Below are positions 33,047-44,679 of a DNA stretch of 64,000 bases, piece after piece. The DNA comes from Coffea arabica. Its lineage: Eukaryota > Streptophyta > Magnoliopsida > Gentianales > Rubiaceae. A program made the position numbers and the translations under genes. Each line of letters opens with the position of its first letter. Position 1 is the stretch's first letter. The notes below the pieces were generated by a model, which was given only the letters and a program-made list of their open reading frames with translations, had not been told where the DNA came from and did no database searches. The stretch is taken from NCBI RefSeq assembly GCF_036785885.1, contig NC_092317.1, forward strand, positions 6,884,501 through 6,948,500, read 5' to 3'.

Positions 33047-34247
33047 AAATCGTGAGATTCGAGATCAGTTGATTTTCTTGGATGTATTCTATGTAATGCT
33101 GGTAATAAGGAAATCTCCCTGGAAAATGGGGGAAAACCATGTAATAAGGAAGCATTCTAAGTGCTTTTTTCTTAAGTACTAGTTATATTTGTTAGTGTTA
33201 CATATTGCATATCTCATGCGTTGTAACTCTTATTAACTATGTTACTTTTTAACGATAAATAAAGTAAGTGAAATATAATCTATATATTTTATTTCGCTTC
33301 AAATCATATGTTCCTTTATTTCTTTCTTTTTTCTTTTTTGGGGTGAAATATAATTTTTCCACAAAGTATAAATATTCAAAGAAAGAGTTCTGCTTCCCAT
33401 AACACGTGCAGGATGATATATGCAGTAGTAGATACAAATAGAAGTACCATGTTATTTCTTTACACTATTTAATTCTGGTTGTTTTGCTATTTTTTTTCTT
33501 TTTTTGCACTTAAACAGTGGATTTTTACTTACCTTCTTGAACACCAGTTAGGGTAAATAATATCAATGTAGGAAAGATTAATTTTTTACATAATAGTTGC
33601 GAAAAGACTTAATTTACAACAAAAGGCTAGTAATGTCGTTTGAGAACGTAGCTTTTAGAATCAGGAATAAGAGATGAAGTTGACCTGCAGCACAAACTGT
33701 TGAGAGAGATTGAGATATTAAACATCAAACACTAAAATACGTAGTGGTCAAATTTAATTTAAAATTACTTAAGAAACAATAATGAAGCAATTCACAAATG
33801 TTGTGAAAATACCGACGTCTTGGGACGCGTTCCACAGCACTATTGGCTGAAGTACTAAGATTTGGACCAGTTTAAAAGATAGATTTGCATATTATTACTT
33901 AAATAATTACACAAGAATATTACTCCAGTTGACTTTAGGCCAGCGAAGATGTTAATCCTGAGTACGTATTTGTGGCTGACCTGAAGAAGTATAAGAAAAT
34001 TGATCCTGAAGAAGTTAAAACAGTAGTTAAAGCCCGCCCGTAGCTTTGTATTGTTTCTGAATATACCTGTTTCTTTGACAAATTGGACAGAATTCATTAG
34101 CTTAAAGCAATAAAACGAGTTAAATTCCGTCCAATCAAAATTGGAATGGAAGAAACTGTGTTCGGAAAGTCAGTTTCAGGCAGCCCACAGCTCCATTGTC
34201 GTAGATACGGTACATGCAACCTGAATTTTTTTTTAGCAGGCAGTAGC
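33047..34247. other. Spacer between KTI-4 and KTI-5
   Basis: It holds the KTI-4 3' flank (to about 33500) and the KTI-5 upstream region. No gene. Unlike module 4, there is no MULE after the inhibitor, so this supplies the empty site for 47662-48722 (GTAACTCTTATTAACTATG near 33221). From 33712 onward the sequence belongs to the block that looks identical to module 4. Confidence 0.6.
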
Positions 34248-34256
34248 TATATAAGC
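34248..34256 (+). promoter_or_regulatory. TATA box of KTI-5
   Basis: CTATATAAG, 87 bases before the chosen start codon, as in KTI-3 and KTI-7. Confidence 0.6.
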
Positions 34257-34334
34257 AGAAGGTAGGAGCCATTTTCTACATCATCAAACACTCAAATCAT
34301 TACTTGTTAAGTGATAAGCTAAGAAGTGCCACTA

Positions 34335-34973
34335 ATGATGAAGGCATCACTACTCTTTATCCTTTCATTCCTTGTCTTTTCCATTTCCACAAACTCCTCC
34401 TTCACTTCAGCTGCCGAAGCACCCGAGCCAGTGCTCGATGTAGCTGGAAAGATGCTGCGAACTGACCGCCAATACTACATATTACCAGCAGCCAATGTCT
34501 TTGGCAAATTCAGAGGTGGAGGTCTTACACTATCCGGCATTGGCAAGAACACTTGCCCAGCGGCTGTGTTTCAAGAAATGTCTGAGCAAAAAAATGGCAT
34601 CCCCTTGTCATTTTTGCCTGTGAACCCGAAAAAAGGTGTGGTTCGAGTCTCCACAGATTTAAACATCAAATTTGCTTATCCACAAACCTGTGGCCAATCT
34701 CCAGTTTGGAGCATTGGTAATTATGTTTATCCATCCGGTGACAGCTTTGTCAACATCGGTGGAGTTGTTGGAAATCCTGGTCCTAAGACTTTAAGCAGCT
34801 GGTTCAAGATTGAAAAATTTGGCTATCAGGATTACAAGCTCGTTTATTGTCCCGCGGTATGCAGCTATTGTAAAGTTATTTGCAAAGATGTTGGCATAGA
34901 GTACCAGAATGGCAAAAGACGTTTGCATCTCACGACTGATTATCCACTCAGGGTCGTATTCAAGCAGGCATAA
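34335..34973 (+). CDS. Kunitz-type inhibitor, miraculin-like (KTI-5)
   Basis: A 212-residue single-exon secreted Kunitz protein. I start it at the first ATG (34335, MMKASLLF); a GTG three codons upstream could extend the frame but is not a plausible plant start. Signal peptide to about residue 27, then PEPVLDVAGKMLRTDRQYYI. Six cysteines (KNTC, PQTC, CPAVCSYCKVICKD). Compared with KTI-4 it has an extra residue in AANVFGKF and reads NPKKGVVRVS in the loop, as in miraculin. The translated protein is identical to KTI-7. This is the intact counterpart of the frameshifted KTI-3. Confidence 0.93.
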   Translation: MMKASLLFILSFLVFSISTNSSFTSAAEAPEPVLDVAGKMLRTDRQYYILPAANVFGKFRGGGLTLSGIGKNTCPAAVFQEMSEQKNGIPLSFLPVNPKKGVVRVSTDLNIKFAYPQTCGQSPVWSIGNYVYPSGDSFVNIGGVVGNPGPKTLSSWFKIEKFGYQDYKLVYCPAVCSYCKVICKDVGIEYQNGKRRLHLTTDYPLRVVFKQA

Positions 34974-35500
34974 AGATGTGATTTTAGATGCATTACATAC
35001 ATACATACAGAAAACGCTGGTAATAAAGAAGCCTCCCTGGAAAAATGGGAAAAAACCATGTAATAAGGAAGCATTCAATTGCTTTTGTTGATGTATAAAA
35101 TATGCAAGTAAACTATCTGAAGTTGCTTGCTCTTTCTTGTTTCGTAAGTTCATAATAAGGCAATAATTGTAACTACAGAAAATGTTCAAAATTATCACTA
35201 AACTATTTGAACATGATTTTGCTACCTATATTTGGTTTCCCACTCAATTCTTGTTTGATAATTTCTTGAGAAAAATTTTGTATTACTTGGGTGCCTTTTA
35301 GAAATTAAATATGTAGTGGGAAGTATTGAAGCAAAAAACAAAAAAAGAAAGAAAGAAAGAAAGAAACGGTTCGTAGGAAATCCAGTAACCATTCCACTGC
35401 GGCTAACACGAGTTAAAAAATGAAGATCACATTCCAACGCGTTATGGCCTCATGGGCCCATTCTTTATTCTTCATAAGGTTGACTGTATGGAATTAAGAA
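34974..35500. other. KTI-5 3' flank
   Basis: Collinear with the KTI-3 and KTI-7 flanks. It contains conserved CTGGTAATAAAG and CCATGTAATAAGG segments (likely 3' UTR), a TACA run (34996-35007) and a GAAA/AAAG run near 35346-35365. No gene. Confidence 0.55.
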
Positions 35501-36393
35501 GGGATAATTTCAGAAACCTCCCTGAGGTTTCTAACAATTTCACTGACCTCTCTGGAGATATGAAAAATAACACTGATCTCATGTGGTAGAATAAGGGGCC
35601 TATTTGCTGACATCACTTAGCGTGAAATTACTGATGAACGCAAACACGTTATCTGAGATTAGAAACTATAATCTAAGAATTAAGTAATGATGGCACAATC
35701 AACTAATTAACAAAATTATCTGCTAACAACATAAATAGAATTGTGGAAGATATAAAATGGTGCGAATTTGCTATACCAATTAGTTTCATTTTGTGATTCA
35801 TAGGACTTGGCATGACCACATTTCAATCGTACACAAGAAAGACTCGAGCAAAACAAAGGAAGCACAGTCGAAAGAAATAGAAAAGCAAATATGTTCTTAA
35901 GGATATTTTCCCCTGGTTTAAAAACTAAAGAGATGGTCTTATCATCAGAGTAATTTCGTGGAAGTGATTGAGAAAAGATGTAGAAGAAAGGCAAAAGTTG
36001 AAATTCTTTTTTGTACAAAATCACAAAAGGCAAAACCTAAATTTGTTAAAGAATCTCTACTATTTTCAGTTTAATATTTAAAAGTTATATAATCTTAGTT
36101 GAAAATCATGAAATTTTTTGAGACCATCATAACTACAATACACCTTGACTGATAATTGTTTGCAACTGATAATTCTTTTTACTAATACACCTTGACTGGA
36201 ATGCATAAGGGGCATTTGTGGAACAAAATTTTCATTTCTCTCTTGGAAGTAATTTTTTAATCATACTTTTTCGTAGATGGACTGATTTTTATACCAAATC
36301 ATAAACCTCAAGGAAGGTTAGTGTAATTTTTCAAATTTTAGAAGAGGTCGGTGGAATTGTTAGAAATCTCAGGGGAGGTTTCTAAATTATCCC
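35501..36393. mobile_element. MULE-a copy 3, complete ends
   Basis: TIRs begin GGGATAATTTCAGAAACC and end GGTTTCTAAATTATCCC. Flanking 9-mers are AATTAAGAA on the left and TATTAAGAA on the right (36394-36402), a one-mismatch 9-base duplication as expected for MULEs. It has the same left junction as copies 2 and 4. The interior has no coding content; an open frame at 35716-36033 on the minus strand is not recognisable. Confidence 0.78.
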
Positions 36394-36435
36394 TATTAAG
36401 AATGAAGGATTGCTAAGAAATTTTTGTCTCAAAAC

Positions 36436-39400
36436 TGTAACACCCCGAAAAAAAAAAAAAAAATAAGGAGGTTGTGGGTAAAGAAGATACTAAAGTGTAT
36501 TTTTTTGGGTTTGATTTAAAATCTTATTTTGTTTTAAAAGACTAGAAACCCTAAATGTTTAATCAGAAACCCTAGTTTACTTGGTTTTATTAAATGTCTC
36601 ATATTTTAATAGAAACCCTAATTTTAATCACTGAAATTGCAAAACCTTCACGTTTTTCTTAAAAATACCCTATTATTTGGAAATTATTCATTATTTATTA
36701 AAGCCCTACTACTCAATCATTCCACAATAAGTGCAAATAAACCTAGAAAGTAGCGTTTCACGTTTGGTTTCAAGATTGGAGCAAAATTAGGGTTTTCGCG
36801 ATTTTCCGCCGGATGAATTTTCGGTATAGAGTAAGGATTAAATTTGGAGATTAAAAGTGGCTTTTAAGTGAGAAATAATATGTGACTAGGAGCAATGATA
36901 TAAGGTTAGTGAATGGGAAGTAAAAACCCTAGTACGTGAGTTTTTAAGAAAAACGGCGCGAACCGGCGGGTCCCACGCACTACCGATTGAACGCACCGCT
37001 TGACCACCATTTTTTTTCTTACCAAACAAATTTATTGAACTTGAGCAAAATATCTTCTCTCTTGGCAGCAAGCTTGACCGAATTTGAGGCTAGAAAATAA
37101 CAAGAAAAAAAGAGAAAAAAAGAAAGGTGGTGGTGGCGACACTTGTCGCCACCTCAAGGCTTCTTGACCCAAGACCAAGACCATCCATTTAACTCCAAAA
37201 TTCAGCAAGTTTCCTCCTCATTTTGTTGCTGCTGGCCGAGAGGAAGGAGAAGAAAAACACCAAAGGGAAAACACTCCATTTCTTCTTCAATCCAACAACT
37301 AAGTGAGAAATCAAACAAAACAAACCGATTAAACTTGTACTTGAGTGATTAGTTAGTGATTTGTGGTGAGTTTTTGAAAGAGAAAGCTTGGGCTACACTT
37401 AGTGAACTCTAGTCAAGGTAAGAAAGCTTATCTCTCCAAATTTTACTTTCAATCTTGTTAAATTAAGCTTAGCAACTTGATTTTGTGGTGGAATCATGGA
37501 TGATTATCATGTTTTGGAAGTTTTTTCCTTTTTATTTGATGAACTAGGGTTTGGGGAAATTCTGCCCAATTTGATGTATGATGTATATATATTGCAATTG
37601 AGGTTTTATAAGGTGTTTTGGTAGTGATTGGAGTGAGAAATTAAGGAAAGTTCCACTAAAAACTAGAAATTCCAGAATCTGGAAAATTTCCCCAACATTC
37701 TGTCCGAATTTGTAACTGTATGTTAGAGGTCGATTTGGCCTTAGGTAAAAGAAGGAAAGTTGTAGAGAATGGTATTTTATAGGTGCCTACAAAATTTCAG
37801 CTCAATCGGAGCAACGTAGGTCATGAAAAGTCCAAAATACCCTTACTATTTTAAGTATTTCCCCAGCAGTCCATTTCATCAGTTAAGTCCAGTTTATCAC
37901 GTTTTTTGACTAGGGTCCGTACTGATTTAGCTTTTTGCCAAAACATAAAAATTGTAGTATTCTAAATTAGCTTTCAAATGCCTTGAAGAACACCTGATTC
38001 GGACTTTTGTACTCTGAGTTATGTCCATTACAGTGTAACGCGGTTGTAAAGCCGACAAGTTAGATTTTGGTTTTGTAATTTGAGCATTCGACTAAGTTTC
38101 ACTAGAAACTGGACTAAGTGACCTTCATGAACATTGTAGTCCTGTGTCTTAGCTTCGAAACGGCATAGGTTTCGCCTCAATCCGATAAGCGTAGCCTCGG
38201 ATATGTTATTTCCGCATTCACACGTCGAATCTATCTTTTGCTAGATTGTATTTCTGCACTTCTTATCATTGTGATTCTTATTCTTATGATATTGTGAGCC
38301 TATGGAACGGCTCTTGACATGAATTGCTTATATGTGTAACTTTGGGTTGTGGCTGAGGAAAAATAATGAAGCCTAAATGGCTGGAAAATTAGGTAAACAC
38401 AAAGGGCATGCTGCCCAAATTTACGCTCGAGAACTAGAAAACTATACTTGCAACTTGAGTAACGGTTAGAAGTGATTATCACTTGAACTATCGAGGACCT
38501 TTGCTACTTGTTTATCGAGGGTTATATGTTAGGACTTGGCCGAACTTGTACCCTTGAGAAATGAAATAATGATGGCTCGAAGTACGTTTTCCTTGTACTT
38601 TCGACTCGCATGACAATTTCAAGTATAAATGTTACAAAGTTTTATCATTCAAAAAGTGAGCAAGTATTTCACGAGTACTCTCCAAGTGAATTTCCATTTC
38701 TTGATTCTTATTGAACAAAACGTATAAGTTTCGAATTCTAGTCATGTTTCAAAGTTCTCAAACTGAGTTTTATCGCAGATTTGGACTCCGAATCCGGAGT
38801 ATAACCTGAAAGTGACCAGTAAAGGCACTATATCTTTTGGTGAATGCTTTCAAATACTGAATTGAACTTGATACTTGTACTTGATACGTGACCAATATGA
38901 TGACATGCCACATGCGTGAATTGTTAGGGCAAGAGTGTACTTTATCGCACTTGCCCTTACATGATATATACTTGTTTATTGTTGCAATTGACTTGACATA
39001 CTTGTTTATGATGCGCGCACTTCCTGGAATTCTAGAAACCCTGTGGCGAGTTACTTAAGTCGAGCCGGCAAGGGCTTGGTCGATTGGGTAACGAACCCTG
39101 GGTCTCTTGTTTTGTCGAGTGGAGTGATATCTTCTCGACTAATCGGTATACTCGAGTATTACCACCCGTGTTTATTGAGGATTTTGGGCCCAGTAGGGGG
39201 TGTGAATGGTGGACGGAGAGTCGTGTAAGTGGTGCTCTACTGGATTGGTTTCTTTACTTGAAAGTTGACGGAGTGTCAGCTATTACGTGATCAAGCTCCT
39301 GATGATGAAATGGGAAGTTGGCTCCTGAGAGCCATCCGTATCCTTATGCTTTGGAATGATTATTGCTTATTGGATTATTATTGATTTTGAAAAACTTTTA

Positions 39401-39886
39401 CACTCGCTCATTTTGAGATTTTTATTTGACGTGTTATTGCTCACGTTTATGAACTCTTCATGCTCGTTACTTTGCTATATCGAAAACTTGTACTTATAAA
39501 TAATGGTCAATTTGCTATTTGGAACCTCACTGGGCTTTTAGCTCATACCACGCTATTTGTTTTCCTTACAGGAGGTACGAGCGAGGCATGAGACATGTAA
39601 AGACTAGCGTAATTTAGTTGTTTTGATTTTCGACTTTTGACTTGTACTCGCGCTATTCCTCGAATAGAATATTTTGTATTTGGATTGTATACGCCCTGAA
39701 CCAGTTTGAGTATATTGAGGCTTTGTACCTTGATTTTCATCAATGTAAATTCTAAGCTTGAATTGCGACGCTATTTATGGTCCATGAATGTATGCACGTG
39801 ATACGAGTGAGTGAGTCCTGGCGAGAGTTGGGCAGGCGGTCCGCCGAACCCTTTGGCTCGCCTTAGGGGGAGGTGGGGTCGTCACA
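36436..39886. mobile_element. Solo LTR of a Ty3/gypsy-type retrotransposon
   Basis: A 3451-base insertion starts TGTAACACCCCG and ends TCGTCACA (TG...CA). It is flanked by a perfect 5-base duplication AAAAC (36431-36435 and 39887-39891). The paralogous sequence at 23690-23705 lacks it. There is one LTR and no internal domain, so unequal recombination between the two LTRs probably removed the body. The TGTAACACCCC start and the great length resemble Del/Tekay chromovirus LTRs; the lineage is an inference. It is specific to module 3, so younger than the split of modules 2 and 3. With one LTR it cannot be dated by LTR divergence. Confidence 0.78.
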
Positions 39887-39891
39887 AAAAC

Positions 39892-40159
39892 GCAGTTATC
39901 CTTCACAAGTGAATTGCAAAGACATTGGCCTAGTTTTTTTTCGTAACGGCACATGGTCTAGTTTGTTTAGATTACACATTATTTCTTTATTTACACACAT
40001 TGACTTGCTTGCATCATCAAATTATTTTTCAATCACCTTTTTATCTCACATACATCATGTCAAAAAAAAGCTACGGTATTTTTTCACAAAATTATTTCAA
40101 ATAATCTATTATACAAACACATAAGAGAGTTTGGCTTCGAGTGATCATGATTTTTTCAA
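39892..40159. other. Module 3 spacer segment between the solo LTR and Pack-MULE-1
   Basis: Continues the ancestral spacer (matches 23700-23925). Ends with TTTTTTCAA, the left target copy of the next element. Confidence 0.6.
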
Positions 40160-41667
40160 GGGTTAAATGCAGAAAACCCCCATGAACCTTTATAGTAGTT
40201 GCACAATACACCCCGAAATATGTATATAGGCACTTTGTACCCTAAGAAAACGACCGTTCACACATTTCACGGTGAAACAAAGCGTGTCGCTTGCACTTTC
40301 TATCCGTTGAATTTGCTGATAGAATTGCCCTCTTTCCAACGAATATAAATGTCTCCACCTACTATCACTTCTCATAATTTTTCCCCTTGTATTTCCTCTT
40401 CTTCACAGATGCACAATTACCTCACGAGAAATATTGCATGCAAGAAAATGTTTCAGGACCTTTGTTGCCATTCCTGAATTGCATAGTAAAGAGCACAGTT
40501 AGGAAGCCGGTCGCAATGATCGAGCTGTAGGTGTGTCATAGGTGAAGTCTTGTGGCCGCTGTTCAGCCATCCTTTTATTGCATCGCCTTCATATGTAAAA
40601 CCATCAGCTGCTATGTGTGGATCCTTCATTACTTCCTACAAATTCAAACCCAGAACAAGCATATGAGCGAAAAGCAAAAAGGCTTAAAAGCTGACAGCCT
40701 TTTCTGTACACAAGACTTTGAAAACAAGAAATGATGCAATTATTCAGGCAAATATTGTGATTTCCTAACTAGGCCTCCCTAAGGCACTCTAATCACCAAT
40801 CACTTGCTGCAGCACCACTACTCATGAATTGCAGGCCAAACTTCTGCCACTAGGTCTGGTTGATTGAGTCGCTTCTCCTCACAGTACCTTAATTCCAAAA
40901 AAGCCAACTGTTCCACTTGCTCAAGGGGCCAGTCACTGGCTGAATGGTGCAAAATAGTACTTGTATTCCCAACTTCCATGGCACACAGCACATCTCTACT
41001 TATACTGGAATGCGTATAACATGCTGCAGTTGCATTGTTAGACTCTATTCATACACCGAAATGGAACTGGAAATCAACTTTCGTTGGTAGACTTCCAAGT
41101 AGGAACAAATTTCACTTGTGCCCAGTGCCCCTTCGATTCGGGTTAGAAGCGAGGGAACGCATTCTGGATCTCGTGCCAAAGGGGCTTCTCGTGCTATCCC
41201 ATGGTTCAGAAGATGGGCATAGCTTGGCAGATTCCCGGGGAACTTCAGGGCTTGCAGTCTCGTTCCCTGCAGCACAAGTCGAAAGAAGAATTCTAGAGTC
41301 AATATAACATGGAAGAAATGTGCATTGAAGAGAGACTAATAGAATCAGCATCGCCCACATGCCTCTCATGTTTGTGTTTGTCATTCTCTCCAGCTCCTAG
41401 CTCAATAAGTAGCGTCAGCTTTTGGTGTTGGAGCTGCGAAACCAGTGCAGCATCTCCATGGTCTAAGCCAGTTTGATTGGGACGAAGGGCTCTTTTGTCC
41501 GCTCAATTATTTTCTGAGAATAAAGTTGTCATTTGTGTGATAAAGCAAACGGTGTGTAAATATCCGTTACTTTTCAGTGGGACTTGGATACAAAGTGCCT
41601 ATAAACATATTTCAGAATGTATTGTGCAACGGGTATGAAAGTTCCCGGAGTTTTCTGCATTTAACCC
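40160..41667. mobile_element. Pack-MULE-1 carrying a U-box kinase fragment
   Basis: Long TIRs start GGGTTAAATGCAGAAAAC and end GTTTTCTGCATTTAACCC-like. Inverted similarity continues for about 60 bases (the left arm's GTTGCACAATACACCCCGAAA pairs with a right-arm segment near 41615). The flanks are TTTTTTCAA (40151-40159) and TTTTTTCAC (41668-41676), a 9-base duplication with one mismatch. The paralogous site near 23930 is uninterrupted. The interior has normal GC content and, on the minus strand, exons of a U-box kinase. A further stretch at 41035-41390 is open in several minus-strand frames (for example SRILLSTCAAGNETASPEVP); I do not recognise it. Confidence 0.82.
40453..40984 (-). pseudogene. 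Captured 3' end of a U-box domain protein kinase (PUB-kinase) gene
   Basis: Read on the minus strand, about 40984-40818 encodes the end of a kinase domain (ILHHSASDWPLEQVEQLAF, ELRYCEEKRLNQPDLVAEVW) and then an in-frame stop. After an intron-like gap, an acceptor TAG precedes exon 40635-40453, which encodes a U-box: EVMKDPHIAADGFTYEGDAI, KGWLNSGHKTSPMTHLQLDH, then CALYYAIQEWQQRS and a stop. The order kinase then U-box is that of the Arabidopsis PUB32-35/50-53 class of E3 ligases, where the region reads DPHVAADGFTYE. It is a fragment: most of the kinase and the N-terminal USP-like domain are missing. The U-box itself is complete and open. Confidence 0.8.
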
Positions 41668-41676
41668 TTTTTTCAC

Positions 41677-42472
41677 ACACCTTTTACTTGGAGGGGCTAC
41701 AACAAGTAATCTACTATCCAAACACCTTATTCTTTTCCGGTGCGGCAAGAGAGTTTGGCTCTGAGTGATCATGATCCTTTCAAGGTTGCATTCTCAAGAA
41801 GGCATGATGGATTGATCATTGAATGCAGAAAAACGGCATCTGCACCCAAGAGATGTTGTCACAATTTGATGCTTTGTGGTTTAGTTTTTGAGGTTTTTGA
41901 AGCATGATTTTGTTACTTTTACCTAGTTTTCTTGTCAAATAATATCTTGGGAAAATTTTTGTACCATTCGGCCATTTCTTATATTCTAAAAAAGTCGGTA
42001 GGAAATCCACTAACTATTCCATCTTAGCTTACAACAGTAAAAGGCATATATATTCGTTATCCTTCATAACGTTGACTTGCTACACAATTTGCTCTAGATA
42101 TAATTATAACAAACCTTATTGGCTATTGCAACTTGCAAATGCGTACCCAATTATTTCTAATTTGGGGGAGGGAAAAATTTTAATATTTAAAAGTTTGTTT
42201 TATTTTCTGAGATTTAAATTTCTGCAATCAAGTGTAGGATGTCTGCTTAGGAAGCTAGATTCTGGTGATGAAATTAACGGTGATTAATATCATCTCGCTA
42301 TGACAAAAATGCTTTTGTAAAATTGAAAAGCTAGTTAATTTGGAACTCAAAAGATAAAGTGGAATACTATTTGAAGAATTACATGACCTATAAATGCTCA
42401 AATTACATATCCTTTTCTTTTGGTTGACTTGACTCCTACCATGGGATATTTCGTCAAAAAGGTGGGAAAGGT
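41677..42472. other. Module 3 spacer leading to RLK-C
   Basis: Collinear with 23960-24560 and 51690-52525. It ends with the RLK-upstream motif GACTTGACTCCTACCATGGG (42427-42446), as in 52493-52508 and near 6061. No gene seen. Confidence 0.6.
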
Positions 42473-42583
42473 AAACAATGCCTCTGGGGCCGTGTTGATC
42501 AATGGCACGGGTACAGTAGTGGTTGGGCCTGGTGGGCATTTAAAGGTATACCAGCGGGGATCTGTGGGATTTACTTTAATTGA

Positions 42584-43110
42584 TAGCAAATAAAGTGGTA
42601 AGTTTAAGCAATTCACCAATTTACCATTTTATTTGTAAAACTTTTCATTTTTCAACAAAAACTTACCATTATTTGAATTAAGCTTACTAATTATAATTAT
42701 TGTAACTTTCTTAAGTAAAATGGTAAATTTGTGAAATAAAGTAATAAATTTGGACACTTCACCAATTTACCATTTTATTTGTAAAACTTATCATTTTTCA
42801 ACAAAAGCTTACATTTATTTGAATTAAACTTGCTAATTATAAAGTACTAAGTTTCATTGGAGAAGTAGTAATGTTCGGTATTTAAAGAGTAAATTTCATA
42901 TCACACTTATAAGTTACCAAATTTTATTACCAAATTTACCATATTATCATCCGATGTTACTTTGAATATTGGTAACCTGAATGAATAGTTGTGCAATTGT
43001 CGTTAAAGATACCGATCTTGAATGTTGGGACCACTATTAACCAATTGTATGAGTATTTTAATTAAAATATTCACAAGTTATGGTAATGATCGTCACTGTA
43101 GCATTATCCT
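42584..43110. mobile_element. TIR element with internal tandem repeats, left end missing
   Basis: The right end, CGTCACTGTAGCATTATCC, is the complement of the left end of the copy at 61065 (GGATCGTGCTACAGTGATGAC). The interior has two copies of a unit of about 146 bases recognisable by TTACCATTTTATTTGTAAAA (42621 and 42767). It also has a unique part shared with 61910-62105. The superfamily is not clear. Confidence 0.6.
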
Positions 43111-43285
43111 AGAAGCAAGGGCTATTGCTTATTATTAAATGAAGTATTTTCTATTACTAAGAAAGAAAGATCACTTAATGATACAATTCTCCTTGTTAAG
43201 GTGCAAAATACCCCTGTCAATAAGTCAAGGCGTAAAACAGTTATACTGGCATCAACATTTGGCGCTTTTTTAGGTGTGGTATGTC

Positions 43286-43991
43286 TAGGATACAAACTCC
43301 CTCCGCCCCCGCCCCATCCCCCGTCCCCCGCTCCCCCCGCCCTGTCCCCATCCCACCCCACCCAGCTTCCCCCCCGGGTGCTCCCGCAGGGCTAATAGAA
43401 ATTTATTGTATAATTTTATTATGGTTAAGTTTTAGCAAATAATCAAGTACTAAAATATCAACACATCATCAAATTATTATTCATTGTAATTTTACAATTG
43501 AAACTTATAAAAACAATCGAACAAAAATTATTTGAATACAATCCAACATGATGAAATAAATATAACTAAAGTAGTCAAGTTTTCACTTTTGGCACAAATA
43601 CAATCACTAATTCATTATTGTGCTTGTGCTTTTTTTAAGAAAAAAATGTTATTGTATTAAGTGTAATTAGGGATTTAGTATAAATGTATTAGTAAATTTA
43701 GTATAACCAATTAATAATTTGTATTAGTACACATATATAATTATTAGTATAATTAATAATATCAATTATATTATATATACTAATAGACATCATATAATAC
43801 ATATAACTAATAATATCATTATCATAAGTTTGTAACTAATTAAATTATATATTATATATATAATTATATACATATATATATTTTATATATTTATTTTTTT
43901 AAAACGGGTGGTGGAGCGGGGGTCCACTCCCCCGCCCCATTAGCCCCGCGGGGCGGGTGCCCGCGGTCACCTGTCCCCATTACCATCCCTA
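43286..43991. mobile_element. Non-autonomous hAT element inserted in RLK-C
   Basis: It begins TAGGATACAAACTCCCTCCG and ends TTACCATCCCTA, with very GC-rich subterminal arms (CCCCGCC runs on the left, GCGGGGCGGG on the right) around an AT-rich core. A perfect 8-base duplication GGTATGTC lies at 43278-43285 and 43992-43999. Intact RLK-A and RLK-B are uninterrupted at this codon. There is no transposase. Confidence 0.85.
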
Positions 43992-44679
43992 GGTATGTCT
44001 AGTCGGTTCTTTTAATGAGAGTATTCAAGGAATCCAATGAAATTGAGGGGGGATTTCTGAGCAAGGTACCAGGAATGCCCGCAAGATGCTAATGAATTGA
44101 TAGTATAATTTCTTATTAATTAAGACTTCAACAGACATTAGCCTTGACATTAGTGTTCTGCCATAACCATTGGCTAAGTTTATATCCAGTCATGCAAAAT
44201 TTCCAGGGTAAAAGTGGGAATGAATCATACATAGTGAATAACGAGTTTCTTGTTAAACATCTGACCCCCATTAAATCTTACTTATTTAACATGCCACCTT
44301 GTCATTGCATTATGCGTTCCTAAATATGTTCATTTAGATAATAAATAAATATTAGTATTTAGTTTTTGAATCTCCACTTAATGGGAAAACTATTTTTTTA
44401 CTAGCTAGTTAATGATATTATTTTGTCGAAATCTCAAAGTTCTATCCGTCCAATATTTGTCTTGTAGGCCATTTTTTTTTTTTGAGGAATTTGTCTTGTA
44501 GGCTAGTGTGTCTAATTTGTTGTTGCTTGTTATCACTGACGTTGCATCATTAACTCATACAAACTTGCCCACTTGATAATGTCCAGTCATGTTATCTTGG
44601 GGATAAAAGTAACCCACTGGAGGTTATCCAAGACTCAACGGGTGAGCCAACCAGCTCTCCCAGTGGCAATTTCTTCGGG

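Larger units (their letters stand above)
33712..34979. repeat. Identical block around KTI-5 (pair of 49191-50458)
   Basis: For about 1268 bases I see no difference and a constant offset of 15479 from the block at 49191. It includes promoter and coding region. Just outside, on both sides, substitutions and indels appear at once. The sharp edges argue for recent gene conversion rather than a young duplication of the whole module. Confidence 0.75.
42473..44087 (+). pseudogene. Broken SD2-5 receptor kinase (RLK-C), three pieces
   Basis: Piece 1 (42473-42583) matches RLK-D and keeps the same fusion of an N-terminal segment (SGAVLINGTGTVV) directly to the post-lectin GGHLKVYQ. Most of the lectin domain had therefore been deleted before modules 3 and 4 separated. 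Piece 2 (43111-43285) matches the end of the PAN-like region and the start of the transmembrane helix (KSRRKTVILASTFGAFLGVV). Piece 3 (44000-44087) matches the juxtamembrane region up to GMPARC. The kinase domain is gone. A TIR element (42584-43110) and a hAT element (43286-43991) separate the pieces. It cannot encode a receptor. Confidence 0.85.

Noticed and set aside
36886-37352. Small frames in the solo LTR as host genes
   Set aside because: They lie wholly within the LTR, without recognisable content.
36436-39886. Possible complete LTR retrotransposon
   Set aside because: Only one LTR lies between the target duplications and there is no internal coding region, so it is a solo LTR.
43122-43395. 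Frames spanning the RLK-C and hAT junction
   Set aside because: The Gly/Pro-rich part comes from GC-rich hAT arms and the rest from the receptor relic.
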